A DNA stretch of 36,726 nucleotides from Alphaproteobacteria bacterium (lineage in GTDB: Bacteria > Pseudomonadota > Alphaproteobacteria > Rhizobiales > JAJFHC01): assembly GCA_021775805.1 (NCBI GenBank), contig JAJFHD010000017.1:67142-103867 (forward strand), in the 5' to 3' direction. Position numbers and translations under genes: made by a program. The notes beneath the pieces were generated by a model. The model worked only from the letters and a program-made list of their open reading frames with translations, did not search any database and was not told where the DNA came from. Positions 16,400-25,175 of the stretch are shown here, piece after piece; position 1 is the first letter of the stretch, and every line of letters starts with the position of its first letter.

Positions 16400-18237
16400 C
16401 AACCGGATCTCTCGTAACATTTCTTGCTGCGGTTGTGACCTTTCTGTTGGTCGCTGTTATCGCAGTGGTCATGAATGGAAAGATGGTTTCCAAAGCAGTT
16501 CGACGACTAAAGAATGCTGAGGTGCCCACCGAAAAAGACATGGAAGATAGGACTTTGGAAAACGACTTACCGAAGCAGGAAACTTTTGAAACGGCGTCGA
16601 AGCCTAGTATTGATATTGCGACAAATCATCAGGTGGTGCTACCTGATGAGAGTTTCGAAGTCCCCGGAACAGGGTTAGATAACCTTGCAAAGGTGCACTG
16701 GAATCTTTCCAACGAAGAGCTGTATGACGAAGCGGTCAACCGCAAGGAAGGCATCATTGCGGAACACGGTCCCCTCGCCGTTACCACCGGTCAGCACACC
16801 GGCCGGTCTGCCCAGGACAAATTCATCGTTCGGGATGCGTCGACCGAAGACACGATCTGGTGGGACAACAACAAATCGATCACTCCTGAACAATTCGAAC
16901 GGCTCCGGACCGACTTCGTCGAGCATGCCCGGGGACGCGAACTTTTTGTCAGTGATCTATACGGCGGCGCCGACCCGGCACACAGGATAAGCGTCAGGGT
17001 TTGCACGGAATTTGCCTGGCATGGCCTGTTTATCCGCCACATGCTGAGACGCCCCGAACTGGCTGAACTCGAAGGGTTTATGCCGGAACTCAAGATCATC
17101 AACCTGCCCAGTTTCAAGGCCGACCCAGAGCGCCACGGTGTGCGCACCGAAACTGTAATTGCTGCGGATCTCTCGCAGGGTCTGGTCCTGATCGGCAACA
17201 CGGAATATGCCGGTGAAACCAAAAAATCCGTGTTCGGCGTCCTCAACTACCTGCTCCCCGCCAAGGGCGTCATGCCGATGCACTGTTCCGCCAATGTCGG
17301 ACACAGCGGCGACGCAGCCTTGTTCTTCGGATTGTCCGGAACCGGCAAGACGACACTTTCGTCCGACTCCACCAGAACGCTGGTGGGCGACGACGAACAC
17401 GGCTGGTCGGAAAACGGGATCTTCAATTTCGAAGGCGGCTGTTATGCCAAGACGATCCGGTTGTCGGCCGAAGCCGAACCGGAAATCTATGCAACGACAC
17501 AACGCTGGGGCTCGGTTCTGGAAAACGTCGTCGTCGATCCGGAAACCGGCCGTCCTGATTTTGACGACGGCAGCCTGACCGAGAACGGCCGGGTGGCGTA
17601 TCCGATGGACTTTATCCCCAATGCGTCCGACACGGGTATCGCCCCTCACCCACAGAATATTATCATGCTGACGGCGGACGCCTTCGGCATCATGCCGCCG
17701 ATTGCAAAACTGACGCCGAGCCAGGCGATGTATCACTTTCTTTCGGGCTACACCGCCAAGGTTGCCGGCACAGAGAAGGGCGTTGCAGGCACCCAGGCAA
17801 CGTTTTCCACATGTTTCGGCGCCCCTTTCATGCCGCGTCACCCGAGTGTTTACGGCAATCTTCTGCGTGATCTGATTGCCCGGCACGGTGCCACCTGCTG
17901 GCTCGTCAATACGGGCTGGACCGGCGGTGCCTACGGCACCGGCTCCCGCATGCCGATCAAGGCCACCCGCGCCTTGCTGACAGCCGCCCTCGATGGCAGT
18001 CTGGCAAACGTGGAAACCCGTACCGATCCGTTTTTCGGTTTCCAGGTTCCGGTCTCGATGAACGGCGTCGACAACACCTTGCTCAACCCGCGTGACACCT
18101 GGGCGGATGGGTCTGCCTATGACGAACAGGCCCGAAAGCTGGTGCAGATGTTCATCGACAACTTTGAAAAGTTCGAGGACCACGTCGGCCGGGATGTCAT
18201 GGATGCGGCACCCATTATCCGGACTGCGGCTGAATGA
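16396..18237 (+). CDS. pckA: ATP-dependent PEP carboxykinase with an N-terminal membrane-helix extension
   Basis: From about residue 94 ([12 protein letters not shown]) to the end this is a complete ATP-type PEP carboxykinase, about 520 residues. It has [15 protein letters not shown] (P-loop), [10 protein letters not shown] (kinase-2 metal site), [10 protein letters not shown] and [12 protein letters not shown]. The enzyme converts oxaloacetate + ATP to PEP + CO2 + ADP for gluconeogenesis. The same frame extends upstream by about 93 residues: one strong membrane helix (5-26), then a charged linker. This extension is AT-richer and overlaps the preceding small gene by ATGA. Internal starts at 16471, 16483, 16540 or the paired GTG codons at 16633/16636 would give a normal soluble enzyme, but none has a convincing ribosome binding site. 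The catalytic identity is certain; the start is not. Confidence 0.93.
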   Translation: MTTGSLVTFLAAVVTFLLVAVIAVVMNGKMVSKAVRRLKNAEVPTEKDMEDRTLENDLPKQETFETASKPSIDIATNHQVVLPDESFEVPGTGLDNLAKVHWNLSNEELYDEAVNRKEGIIAEHGPLAVTTGQHTGRSAQDKFIVRDASTEDTIWWDNNKSITPEQFERLRTDFVEHARGRELFVSDLYGGADPAHRISVRVCTEFAWHGLFIRHMLRRPELAELEGFMPELKIINLPSFKADPERHGVRTETVIAADLSQGLVLIGNTEYAGETKKSVFGVLNYLLPAKGVMPMHCSANVGHSGDAALFFGLSGTGKTTLSSDSTRTLVGDDEHGWSENGIFNFEGGCYAKTIRLSAEAEPEIYATTQRWGSVLENVVVDPETGRPDFDDGSLTENGRVAYPMDFIPNASDTGIAPHPQNIIMLTADAFGIMPPIAKLTPSQAMYHFLSGYTAKVAGTEKGVAGTQATFSTCFGAPFMPRHPSVYGNLLRDLIARHGATCWLVNTGWTGGAYGTGSRMPIKATRALLTAALDGSLANVETRTDPFFGFQVPVSMNGVDNTLLNPRDTWADGSAYDEQARKLVQMFIDNFEKFEDHVGRDVMDAAPIIRTAAE

Positions 18238-18320
18238 CCCATCAGGCAAGGCTTGCGTAAGCCGCAGCGTTTCCTGTCAACTGACGTTTCGGTTCGTCCT
18301 GTGAGAGGGGGGAAGACCGG

Positions 18321-18337
18321 CGGGATGATCAATCCCG
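18321..18337. promoter_or_regulatory. Inverted repeat upstream of the PanE-family gene
   Basis: CGGGAT (18321-18326) and ATCCCG (18332-18337) form a perfect 6-bp dyad around GATCA. It lies 35 bases before the next start and 83 bases after the pckA stop. It may be an operator or a weak terminator; no U-tract follows. Confidence 0.35.
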
Positions 18338-18372
18338 ATCCGTGATCCACAGGAGTCGAAAGGTCTCTTCAC

Positions 18373-19401
18373 ATGAAAATCTGCATTTACGGCGCCGGTG
18401 CCATCGGCGGCTATCTCGGTGCTATGCTCAAACGCGGCGGAGCCGATGTTTCCCTGATCGCCAGAGGGCCTCACTTGGCAGCGATGCAGGAAAACGGCCT
18501 CAAACTGCTGGTCGACGGCGAGGAACATGTCACCCAGGTCACCGCCACCGACGATCCAGCGGAACTGGGACCGCAGGACTATGTAGTCATCGCGCTCAAA
18601 GCCCATCAAGCTTGGGAATCGGCGGAACAAATGACGCCGCTTCTGGGACTTGAAACAACTGTCGTAACAGCGCAGAACGGCGTGCCATGGTGGTATTTCT
18701 ACGGCTTCGAGGGACAGTACGCCAACCTTCGGGTCGAAAGCGTCGATCCGTCAAACCGGCAATGGGACGCGATCGGGCCGGAACGCGCGCTTGGCTGCGT
18801 GGTCTATCCGGCAACCGAGATCCTTGAACCCGGCGTCATCAAACATGTCTACGGCAACAAGTTCTCGCTCGGTGAACCAGACAGAACTGAATCCGAACGC
18901 GCACTGAAACTTTCCGCACTGATGGAAGCGTCCGGACTGAGGGCGCCGGTGATGCCCGAAATCCGCAATGAAATCTGGCTCAAGCTGTGGGGCAACCTTT
19001 GTTTCAACCCGATCTCGGCCCTGACCGGTGCGACGCTGGATATTGTGGCCACCGATCCCGGCACCCGGACGCTGTCGCGCAACATGATGCTTGAGGCCCA
19101 GACCATCGGGCGCCGGATCGGAGTTCATTTCCGGGTCGATGTGGAACGGCGCATCAACGGTGCGGCTGGTGTCGGCGCCCACCGCACCTCCATGCTCCAG
19201 GATCTCGACAAGGGCCGCCCGCTGGAAATCGATGCGCTTCTGACGTCGGTGCAGGAAATGGGCAGGCTCGTGGACGTGGACACGCCCTACATCGACAGCG
19301 TGCTGGCCCTGGTCCAGCAGATGGGCCGGACGGCTGGGGTCTATCCGACTTTTCCGGAGCGGGAATTGAGGGAAGACTCGCCGGAGGTCGCCATCGACTG
19401 A
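18373..19401 (+). CDS. Ketopantoate reductase (PanE/ApbA) family dehydrogenase; candidate oxalyl-CoA reductase
   Basis: This 342-residue protein has the N-terminal NADPH-binding GAGAIGGYLGAML (8-20). All catalytic positions of the family are present: Lys in ALKAHQ, Asn in AQNGVPWW, Lys and Asn in IWLKLWGNLCFNP, and Glu in GRPLEIDAL. PanE reduces 2-dehydropantoate to pantoate. In Methylobacterium extorquens a paralogue, PanE2, was shown to reduce oxalyl-CoA to glyoxylate during oxalate growth. Its position next to an oxalate island and pckA, and the absence of panB/panC, make the second role plausible here. AAAGG lies nine bases before the ATG. It converges on the LysE gene with an 18-base gap. 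Confidence 0.88.
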   Translation: MKICIYGAGAIGGYLGAMLKRGGADVSLIARGPHLAAMQENGLKLLVDGEEHVTQVTATDDPAELGPQDYVVIALKAHQAWESAEQMTPLLGLETTVVTAQNGVPWWYFYGFEGQYANLRVESVDPSNRQWDAIGPERALGCVVYPATEILEPGVIKHVYGNKFSLGEPDRTESERALKLSALMEASGLRAPVMPEIRNEIWLKLWGNLCFNPISALTGATLDIVATDPGTRTLSRNMMLEAQTIGRRIGVHFRVDVERRINGAAGVGAHRTSMLQDLDKGRPLEIDALLTSVQEMGRLVDVDTPYIDSVLALVQQMGRTAGVYPTFPERELREDSPEVAID

Positions 19402-19418
19402 ACAGCCGGTGTCTTCAG

Positions 19419-20027
19419 CTAACGTGCTGCAATGGCTGAAGCCGCGGCCGCCATCATGCCGGCACTACAGCGATTGGCGGCACGCACGGCGCGTTCGCTT
19501 CTCAGCAATCGGCGGGCCTGGGTCGCCAGCAGCACCCAGGCCAGGTCAACCGCAATCAGCACCACAAGCATTGTGGCGACCAACTGTCCCCAACCCCAGA
19601 CCGTGAGAGTGCTCAGATCGATGATCGTCGGCAACAACGCCAGATAGAATGCCACCAGCTTCGGATTGCCGAGCGTTACCGTCAGCCCGGCGGCAAACAT
19701 TTTTGCCGGCGATCCTTTGGGCAAGTCTTCCTGGCCCATTACAACCGGCGCGCGCCACATCTTCCAAGCGAGGTAAATGAGATAAACGACGCCGGCCCAC
19801 TTGATCATTGAGAATACCAGTTGGTAGGTCGTCGCGATCGACGACAACCCCCAAACCGCACAGGTCAGCCACACGGCCTCGCCAATCCACATGGCAGAAA
19901 GAAACGGCAGCACGTCACGAGGTCCGCGGGCCAGAACGCGGGCAACCAGGGCGGCAATACTTGGCCCCGGAGAGCCTGCCGTAACGATGAGAGCTGCCGC
20001 GAATATGATCAGTGCAGTCGTTTCCAT
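19419..20027 (-). CDS. LysE/RhtB-family amino-acid exporter
   Basis: This 202-residue integral membrane protein begins METTALIIFAAALIVTAGSPGPS, with the family PGP motif near residue 21. It has about six helices and the TLGNPKLVAFYLALLP motif (about 115-130). Members export amino acids or related metabolites using the proton gradient. ATG 20027 is chosen because GGAG precedes it and the family starts here; the frame is open much further upstream (to 20258) but that part is basic, non-hydrophobic and unlike the family. The cargo is unknown. Confidence 0.9.
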   Translation of the reverse strand: METTALIIFAAALIVTAGSPGPSIAALVARVLARGPRDVLPFLSAMWIGEAVWLTCAVWGLSSIATTYQLVFSMIKWAGVVYLIYLAWKMWRAPVVMGQEDLPKGSPAKMFAAGLTVTLGNPKLVAFYLALLPTIIDLSTLTVWGWGQLVATMLVVLIAVDLAWVLLATQARRLLRSERAVRAANRCSAGMMAAAASAIAAR

Positions 20028-20058
20028 GACATTCTCCGCAACCCTGATGGCCGCCAAC

Positions 20059-20077
20059 CGGTTCGTAGATTGAACCG
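20059..20077. promoter_or_regulatory. Inverted repeat upstream of the LysE-type gene
   Basis: CGGTTC (20059-20064) and GAACCG (20072-20077) form a perfect 6-bp dyad with a 7-base spacer. It lies about 32 bases before the LysE-type start, an operator-like position. The regulator is unknown. Confidence 0.35.
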
Positions 20078-20117
20078 AGCATGTAGCGCTTTTTGCCGTG
20101 TTGCAAAACATCCAATT

Positions 20118-20181
20118 TTCAACGCGATTGACGGACCACTTTCGGGAGACACTGGAAATGCGGTGGACGAATCGCGTTGAA
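20118..20181. repeat. Perfect 12-bp inverted repeat with 40-base spacer
   Basis: TTCAACGCGATT at 20118-20129 is exactly complementary to AATCGCGTTGAA at 20170-20181. A further partial match inside (CCAC at 20136-20139 with GTGG at 20163-20166) would extend the structure. It lies between the LysE-type start and the stop of the DUF255 gene, so it may act as a transcript-end structure or a binding site. No U-tract follows. Confidence 0.6.
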
Positions 20182-20217
20182 GAAGACCAGCTTGAGTCGC
20201 TAAAATCGGATGTCGCT

Positions 20218-22491
20218 CTAGTTGCTCCGTACGGACAACCGGGCTGCACCCCTGACAACCTTGAATGTCAGGATTTCGGGAAGCAGACAGACCTCGTTCG
20301 AGCAGGCCTGAACTTCCAAGCTTGCGTCCACCACCGGCGCGTCTGCATGCTGGATCCGGGCCGAGATTTCGAAACTGTTTTCCAACAACGCGACAGGGGC
20401 ATCGCTGAAATCAAGGGTCTTCACCGTCGCCTTTGGATAACCGACATCCACACCGATTTTCTTGCCTTGCGCGGACACCTCCAACCGGGTCGCAATCAAG
20501 TCTTTGTCCAGTGGTTGTTCCGAATTGATATGCCAGCCTTCAGCAAGGGTTACGCGCAAAACAAGCTTGTCGTTGTCAATTGACGGTGTCATTGCCACGC
20601 GAGCGACGCCTTGGCCTGCGTACTGGATTGCCTCCCTCTCGCCGCGGAGAAAGCGGTCGGCGGCTGACAGAACGGACACACCACCGACCGGCGCCTTGAG
20701 GGCAATCCCGGACAATGCGGCGATCGCCTTTTCAGCCTGGTTCCGGAACACAGGATCCGGAGAACGGCGCGACAACCGGGCCAAAACATCAAGGGCTGCG
20801 GCATTGCCCGAAGGCTGGTCGACATCACTGCGGGGTTTGATGCGGCCATATCCCTGGTTGGTTCTGGTGGCGTAGAAGTCCCCGGCATCTTCATCCGCAA
20901 AATCTTCTATCATGATCCGGCTGAGAGCCACCGCTCGGTCGAACCAAGTTCGATCCTGTGTCAGGTCGAACAACGACACAAAGCCGCGCGCCAGATGGGC
21001 ATAGTCGTCGAGTTCCCCCTCAACGGCTTCAGCGCCTGCAAAGAAGCTGCGCTTCAGGCGCCCGTCCTTGCCCCGCATCTTTTGCCAGATCATGTTGCCG
21101 GCCTTCGCAGCCGCCTCGCGGTAGCGCGGCTCGCCAAACGTTGCAGCAGCAGCGGCAAAACTCCTGATCGTCATGCCGTTCCAGCTTGCCAGAACTTTCT
21201 CGTCGCGCACGGGTGCCGGCCGTTCAGCACGGACCTTACGGAGTTTCCTGAACATTTCGATCAGACGGGGGGTCGCCTCGCCGGCAACATTGTCCAGATT
21301 GAGGATGACCTTACCGGCAAACTCTCCGTCGGGAACCGTGCCGAATGTCTCAAGGGCGAACTTGGCGTCCTTCGCCCCCAGCACCCGTTCGAGTTGATCG
21401 GGTGTCCAGACGTAGTACGTGCCTTCCTCGCCTTCCGAGTCGGCATCTCTTGCAGCGTAAAACCCACCCTCGGGATCCGTCAGGTCGGCGAGGACATAGT
21501 CCAGCGTCTTGCGGGCGGTTGCGGCATAGGCCGGTTTGCCGGTAATGCGGAAGGCGGTGGTGAACACTTCGGCGACCTGGGCCTGGTCGTAAAGCATTTT
21601 TTCGAAATGCGGTACACGCCAGCGCGGGTCGACCGCGTAACGGTGGAATCCGCCTTCGATGTGATCGTGAATGCCACCGGACAGGATCGACTGCAATGTC
21701 CTTTCAACCGCCTCGAGGGCTGCCGCGTCGCCGGTTCGCTCAGCCTGGCCCAGCAGATACATCAACACCGATGCGCGAAAGAACTTCGGCCCCTCCCCTA
21801 TGCCGCCGGAGAACGGATCGAACTGACCGGTCAGGCTTTTCGTCACGGCGGACAGGACTTCCGGGGTCAGGGCACGGGCGTCTTCCTTGCGCGTCAGATA
21901 GCCGGTCAGCATGGTGGACAGGCGCGCGCCTTCGGCGACAACTGCCTGGCGATTGTTGACCCACTCGGCGGTCACGGCTCCCATCAACTGGACAAAATCT
22001 TCCGGCGGAATGTAACCCGTGCCATAGAAAGGCTGCCGGTCCGCCGTCATGAACACGGTGTTGGGCCAGCCGCCGCGCTGGGTCAGGGCTTCCGTGACCA
22101 GCATGTAGGATTCGTCCAACGTCGTCCGCCGTTCCCGGTCGACCAGCACCGGGACAAATTGCTCATTGATCGACTTGGCGATGCCGGGATTGTTGAAGTG
22201 GGTTTCCTGCATCACGTGACACCAGTGGCAGGCGGTGTAGCCGAAGGAGACCATAACCGGCACACCGCGTTCCCGGGCCAAGGAAAACGCCTGCGCGCCC
22301 CAGGGATACCAGCGCACCAGGTCCTTGCTGTGCGAACGCAGATACGGCGAGGCCGAAGCCTCCAGCCGATCGTTCTTCGCACCGCTGCCTGCTGTGGCCA
22401 GTGCGTTGCTGGATGCGCCAATGGCGGTTGCGCTCAAAAAGGCCACGAACAGGCCCGTCAGGCAAATTTTGGATATTCCGTTCACAGTCAC
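20218..22491 (-). CDS. Exported thioredoxin-fold DUF255 (YyaL/SSP411-like) protein with C-terminal DsbD-like domain
   Basis: This 757-residue protein has a signal-like N-terminus (MTVNGISKICLTGLFVAFLSA...). A thioredoxin-fold domain follows with the CHWC motif (88-91, in GYTACHWCHVM), typical of DUF255. Then comes the long (alpha/alpha) barrel with GGIHDHIEGGFHRY, VPHFEKMLYDQA and ASWNGMTIRS. The last 120 or so residues resemble the N-terminal domain of DsbD, with EGWHINSEQP and the cysteine pair ACSNEVC (730, 735). GTG 22491 is chosen over GTG 22521 because AAAGGG sits seven bases before it. DUF255 proteins are usually cytoplasmic; this one seems destined for the periplasm, perhaps in thiol-redox chemistry. 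The molecular function of the family is not established. Confidence 0.85.
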   Translation of the reverse strand: MTVNGISKICLTGLFVAFLSATAIGASSNALATAGSGAKNDRLEASASPYLRSHSKDLVRWYPWGAQAFSLARERGVPVMVSFGYTACHWCHVMQETHFNNPGIAKSINEQFVPVLVDRERRTTLDESYMLVTEALTQRGGWPNTVFMTADRQPFYGTGYIPPEDFVQLMGAVTAEWVNNRQAVVAEGARLSTMLTGYLTRKEDARALTPEVLSAVTKSLTGQFDPFSGGIGEGPKFFRASVLMYLLGQAERTGDAAALEAVERTLQSILSGGIHDHIEGGFHRYAVDPRWRVPHFEKMLYDQAQVAEVFTTAFRITGKPAYAATARKTLDYVLADLTDPEGGFYAARDADSEGEEGTYYVWTPDQLERVLGAKDAKFALETFGTVPDGEFAGKVILNLDNVAGEATPRLIEMFRKLRKVRAERPAPVRDEKVLASWNGMTIRSFAAAAATFGEPRYREAAAKAGNMIWQKMRGKDGRLKRSFFAGAEAVEGELDDYAHLARGFVSLFDLTQDRTWFDRAVALSRIMIEDFADEDAGDFYATRTNQGYGRIKPRSDVDQPSGNAAALDVLARLSRRSPDPVFRNQAEKAIAALSGIALKAPVGGVSVLSAADRFLRGEREAIQYAGQGVARVAMTPSIDNDKLVLRVTLAEGWHINSEQPLDKDLIATRLEVSAQGKKIGVDVGYPKATVKTLDFSDAPVALLENSFEISARIQHADAPVVDASLEVQACSNEVCLLPEILTFKVVRGAARLSVRSN

Positions 22492-22600
22492 GATCAAGCC
22501 CTTTGCATCAGACGCAGACACCCCTGATCAATACGACTGACGACGGCAAATCGTTCCCAGATTTCCAAAACAATCTGCAATCGATCTACGTCACGCCGGC

Positions 22601-23404
22601 CTACTCGAACTCCATGAATTTGCTGAGAGCGTCGAGATCATACCCCTGGCTTGCCACCCACAATTGCTTGGTATAGGCGTGCTGGACCTCGCCGGAGCGC
22701 ATCTGCTCGTCAGTCATTTCCTCGATGATGGCGCCACGGTTCATGACCGCGATGCGCTGGCACAGATGGCCGACCACGGCCAGGTCGTGGCTAACCATGA
22801 GATAGGTCAGGCCATGGCTAGCGCGCAGGCGTACCAGCAGGTTCAGAATTTCCGCCTGGACGGAAACGTCGAGCGCCGACGTCGGCTCGTCCAGCAGCAC
22901 CACGCGCGGTTCGAGGATCAAGGCGCGGGCAATGGCGATGCGCTGGCGCTGACCGCCGGATAACTGGTGGGGAAACCGGAACCGGAACTGGGGCCCCAGG
23001 CCAACTTCGTTGAGCGCGTCGACCACACGGTCTTCCACTTTGTCGAAACCGTGGATGACGAGAGGCTCCTTGAGCGTGTCGTTTACGGTGCGGCGGGGAT
23101 GAAGCGATCCGTACGGGTCCTGGAACACCATCTGGAGAAGCTTTCGGCCGGCCTTGTCGCGCCGCTGACTTAGGCTTTGACCCTGGATCAGCATTTCTCC
23201 CGACCAGTCGTCGACGAGGCCCGCCAGGCCGCGCAGGATCGTCGACTTGCCCGAGCCGGACTCGCCGACGATGCCGTAGCTGTCGCCTTCGGCCACGGTG
23301 AAGGTGGCATCGCGTACCGCATGGATGGCCGATTTGCCGTGGCCGAACAGGATGTTGAGATCGCGCACCTCAATCACAGCCGGGTACTCTGCATTTCGAG
23401 CCAT
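22601..23404 (-). CDS. Peptide/nickel-type ABC transporter ATP-binding protein (DppF-like)
   Basis: This 267-residue ABC ATPase has Walker [10 protein letters not shown], the Q-loop FQDPYGSLHPRR, the signature LSGGQRQR, Walker B VVLLDEP and the H-loop SHD. The QDPYGSLxPR wording is typical of OppF/DppF. It overlaps the preceding ATPase gene by 31 bases if ATG 23404 is used; a GTG at 23377 overlapping its stop as GTGA would give the more usual start MIEVRDLN. It powers import with its partner ATPase at the inner membrane. Compared with many DppF proteins it lacks the extended C-terminal zinc-type region. Confidence 0.92.
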   Translation of the reverse strand: MARNAEYPAVIEVRDLNILFGHGKSAIHAVRDATFTVAEGDSYGIVGESGSGKSTILRGLAGLVDDWSGEMLIQGQSLSQRRDKAGRKLLQMVFQDPYGSLHPRRTVNDTLKEPLVIHGFDKVEDRVVDALNEVGLGPQFRFRFPHQLSGGQRQRIAIARALILEPRVVLLDEPTSALDVSVQAEILNLLVRLRASHGLTYLMVSHDLAVVGHLCQRIAVMNRGAIIEEMTDEQMRSGEVQHAYTKQLWVASQGYDLDALSKFMEFE

Positions 23405-24243
23405 GCCGGATCGCGATTGAGGATCGGCAATTCGCCGTGATCGCCGCCAATCTTGGGCAGGCAGTTAAGCAGACCGCGCGTATAAGGATGTTTGGCGTTG
23501 TTGAGATCGTCGGCGGCCAACCGCTCCATGATCTGGCCGCCATACATGACCAGCACCTGATCGCAAAAGGACGACACCAGATTCAAGTCGTGTGAAATCA
23601 TGATCAGTCCCATGCCGCGCTGGCGTACCATGTCGTCGAGCAGGGCCAGGACCTGCATCTGGACGGTAACATCGAGAGCAGACGTCGGCTCGTCGGCAAT
23701 CAGAACCTGTGGATTGGGGATCAGCATCATGGCGATCATGATGCGCTGTCCCATGCCGCCGGACACCTGATGGGGATAGAGCTTGTAGACCTTCTCCGGC
23801 TCGCGGATATGGACTGCCTCCAGCATCTCCATCGCCTTGTGGCGGGCGTCGCCTGCGGAACCGGTGGAATGAATGCGGTAGGCCTCGGCCACCTGCGAGC
23901 CCACCGTCATGACAGGATTGAGGGAATATTTCGGATCCTGCATGATCATGGAAATGCGGTTGCCGCGAATGTCGTAGAGCGTCTTGCGGTCCGCATTGAG
24001 CAGGTCGATGCCGTCGAATTCCATACGGTCCGCCGTGATCGTGCCATTGCCGGACGTGAGACGCAGCAGCGCCCTGCCCGTCTGGGACTTGCCGGAACCG
24101 GATTCGCCGACGATCCCCAGGCGTTCCTTGCCAAGGGTGAAGTCGATGCCGCGGACGGCTTCGACGATGCCCTTGGGCGTGCGGAAACTGACCGACAGGT
24201 TTTCGACCGTGATCAACGGATCGGCTGGCGAGGTCTGGCTCAT
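23374..24243 (-). CDS. Peptide/nickel-type ABC transporter ATP-binding protein (DppD-like)
   Basis: This 289-residue ABC ATPase has Walker [10 protein letters not shown], the Q-loop [10 protein letters not shown], the signature VSGGMGQR, Walker B VLIADEP and the H-loop SHD. The C-terminal [13 protein letters not shown] segment is characteristic of OppD/DppD. ATG 24243 overlaps the stop of the permease gene as TGATG and has GGAGG six bases upstream, which excludes the adjacent GTG at 24246. It pairs with the DppF-like ATPase. The signature has V instead of L at its first position, a mild deviation. Confidence 0.93.
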   Translation of the reverse strand: MSQTSPADPLITVENLSVSFRTPKGIVEAVRGIDFTLGKERLGIVGESGSGKSQTGRALLRLTSGNGTITADRMEFDGIDLLNADRKTLYDIRGNRISMIMQDPKYSLNPVMTVGSQVAEAYRIHSTGSAGDARHKAMEMLEAVHIREPEKVYKLYPHQVSGGMGQRIMIAMMLIPNPQVLIADEPTSALDVTVQMQVLALLDDMVRQRGMGLIMISHDLNLVSSFCDQVLVMYGGQIMERLAADDLNNAKHPYTRGLLNCLPKIGGDHGELPILNRDPAWLEMQSTRL

Positions 24244-25175
24244 CACTCGCCTCCCGAGCGTGGATCAAGCACGTCGCGCAGACCGTCACCCAGCAGATTG
24301 AAGCCCATTGAGACAATGAGGATGGCAAAGCCCGGAATGGTCGAAATCCACCACTGATCGAGAAGAAAGTCGCGTCCGGTCGCAATCATTGCACCCCATT
24401 CGGGCAGCGGCGGCTGGGCGCCGAGCCCAAGGAACCCGAGACCGGCTGCCGTCAGGATGATCCCCGCCATGTCGAGCGTCAGGCGCACGATGATCGACGA
24501 CATGCACATGGGCACCACGTGGCTGACAACGATCCTCAAGGTCGAGGCGCCCTGGATCTGGGCTGCCAGAATATATTCGGAACTTCGCACCGTCAGGGCC
24601 TCGGCCCGGGCGAGCCGCGCGTAAGGCGACCATGTGGTCACGGCTATGGCGATGACGGCATTCTCCAGTCCTGGCCCGAGGGCTGAAACAAAGGCAAGTG
24701 CCAGGATCAACCGCGGAAAGGCCAGGAAAATATCGGTTATGCGCATCAGCACCGTGTCGACCCAGCCGCCCATGTAACCGGCGATAGTGCCGATCATGAG
24801 GCCGATCGGCATGACGATGACCGACACCAGGAACACGATATAGAGCGTTACCCGGGAGCCCCAGATGATCCGGTCGTAGATGTCGCGTCCCAACTCGTCG
24901 GTGCCAAACCAGTGTTCCGCACTGGGCGCCTTGAGGCGGTTTGCGAGGTTCTGCTCAATGCCCTCGCCGGATGTCAGAAACGGGGCAAGGGCCGCAATCA
25001 CCAGCAACAGGCCGATGATGATCAGCCCCGCCATGGCGATTGGATTGGAGCGAAACGTAAGCCAGCCGACATAGGCACGCTGGGCACGGGCCTGGCGGGC
25101 GCTGGCGGGAGACTCGGCCAGCAACCAGCCGCGCAGACCGCTGTGCGGGAATTTTTTTGTATCCGGCATTGCCAT
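24243..25175 (-). CDS. Peptide/nickel-type ABC transporter permease (DppC-like)
   Basis: This 310-residue inner-membrane protein has an N-terminal cytoplasmic segment and the first helix AMAGLIIIGLLLVIAALAPFL. The family motif HWFGTDELGRDIYDRIIWGSR (near 85-105) is followed by four or five more helices and the EAA-type coupling loop around ALTVRSSEYILAAQIQGAS. It forms the translocation pore with the DppB-like permease. Its start follows directly on the dppB-like stop with no gap, and GAGGG lies in the end of that gene, so translation is probably coupled. Confidence 0.94.
   Translation of the reverse strand: MAMPDTKKFPHSGLRGWLLAESPASARQARAQRAYVGWLTFRSNPIAMAGLIIIGLLLVIAALAPFLTSGEGIEQNLANRLKAPSAEHWFGTDELGRDIYDRIIWGSRVTLYIVFLVSVIVMPIGLMIGTIAGYMGGWVDTVLMRITDIFLAFPRLILALAFVSALGPGLENAVIAIAVTTWSPYARLARAEALTVRSSEYILAAQIQGASTLRIVVSHVVPMCMSSIIVRLTLDMAGIILTAAGLGFLGLGAQPPLPEWGAMIATGRDFLLDQWWISTIPGFAILIVSMGFNLLGDGLRDVLDPRSGGE

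Noticed and set aside
16957..18249. A long open frame on the minus strand opposite pckA
   Set aside because: Its translation is rich in low-complexity Gly/Arg/Val text without recognisable motifs, while the opposite strand encodes unmistakable PEP carboxykinase.
20995..22527. A 510-codon open frame on the plus strand opposite the DUF255 gene
   Set aside because: No domain motifs are present and the minus-strand frame has clear conserved motifs throughout.
22563..22586. CAGATT...AATCTG hairpin downstream of the DppF-like gene
   Set aside because: A 6-bp AT-rich stem with an 8-base loop and no clear U-tract is too weak to call a terminator.
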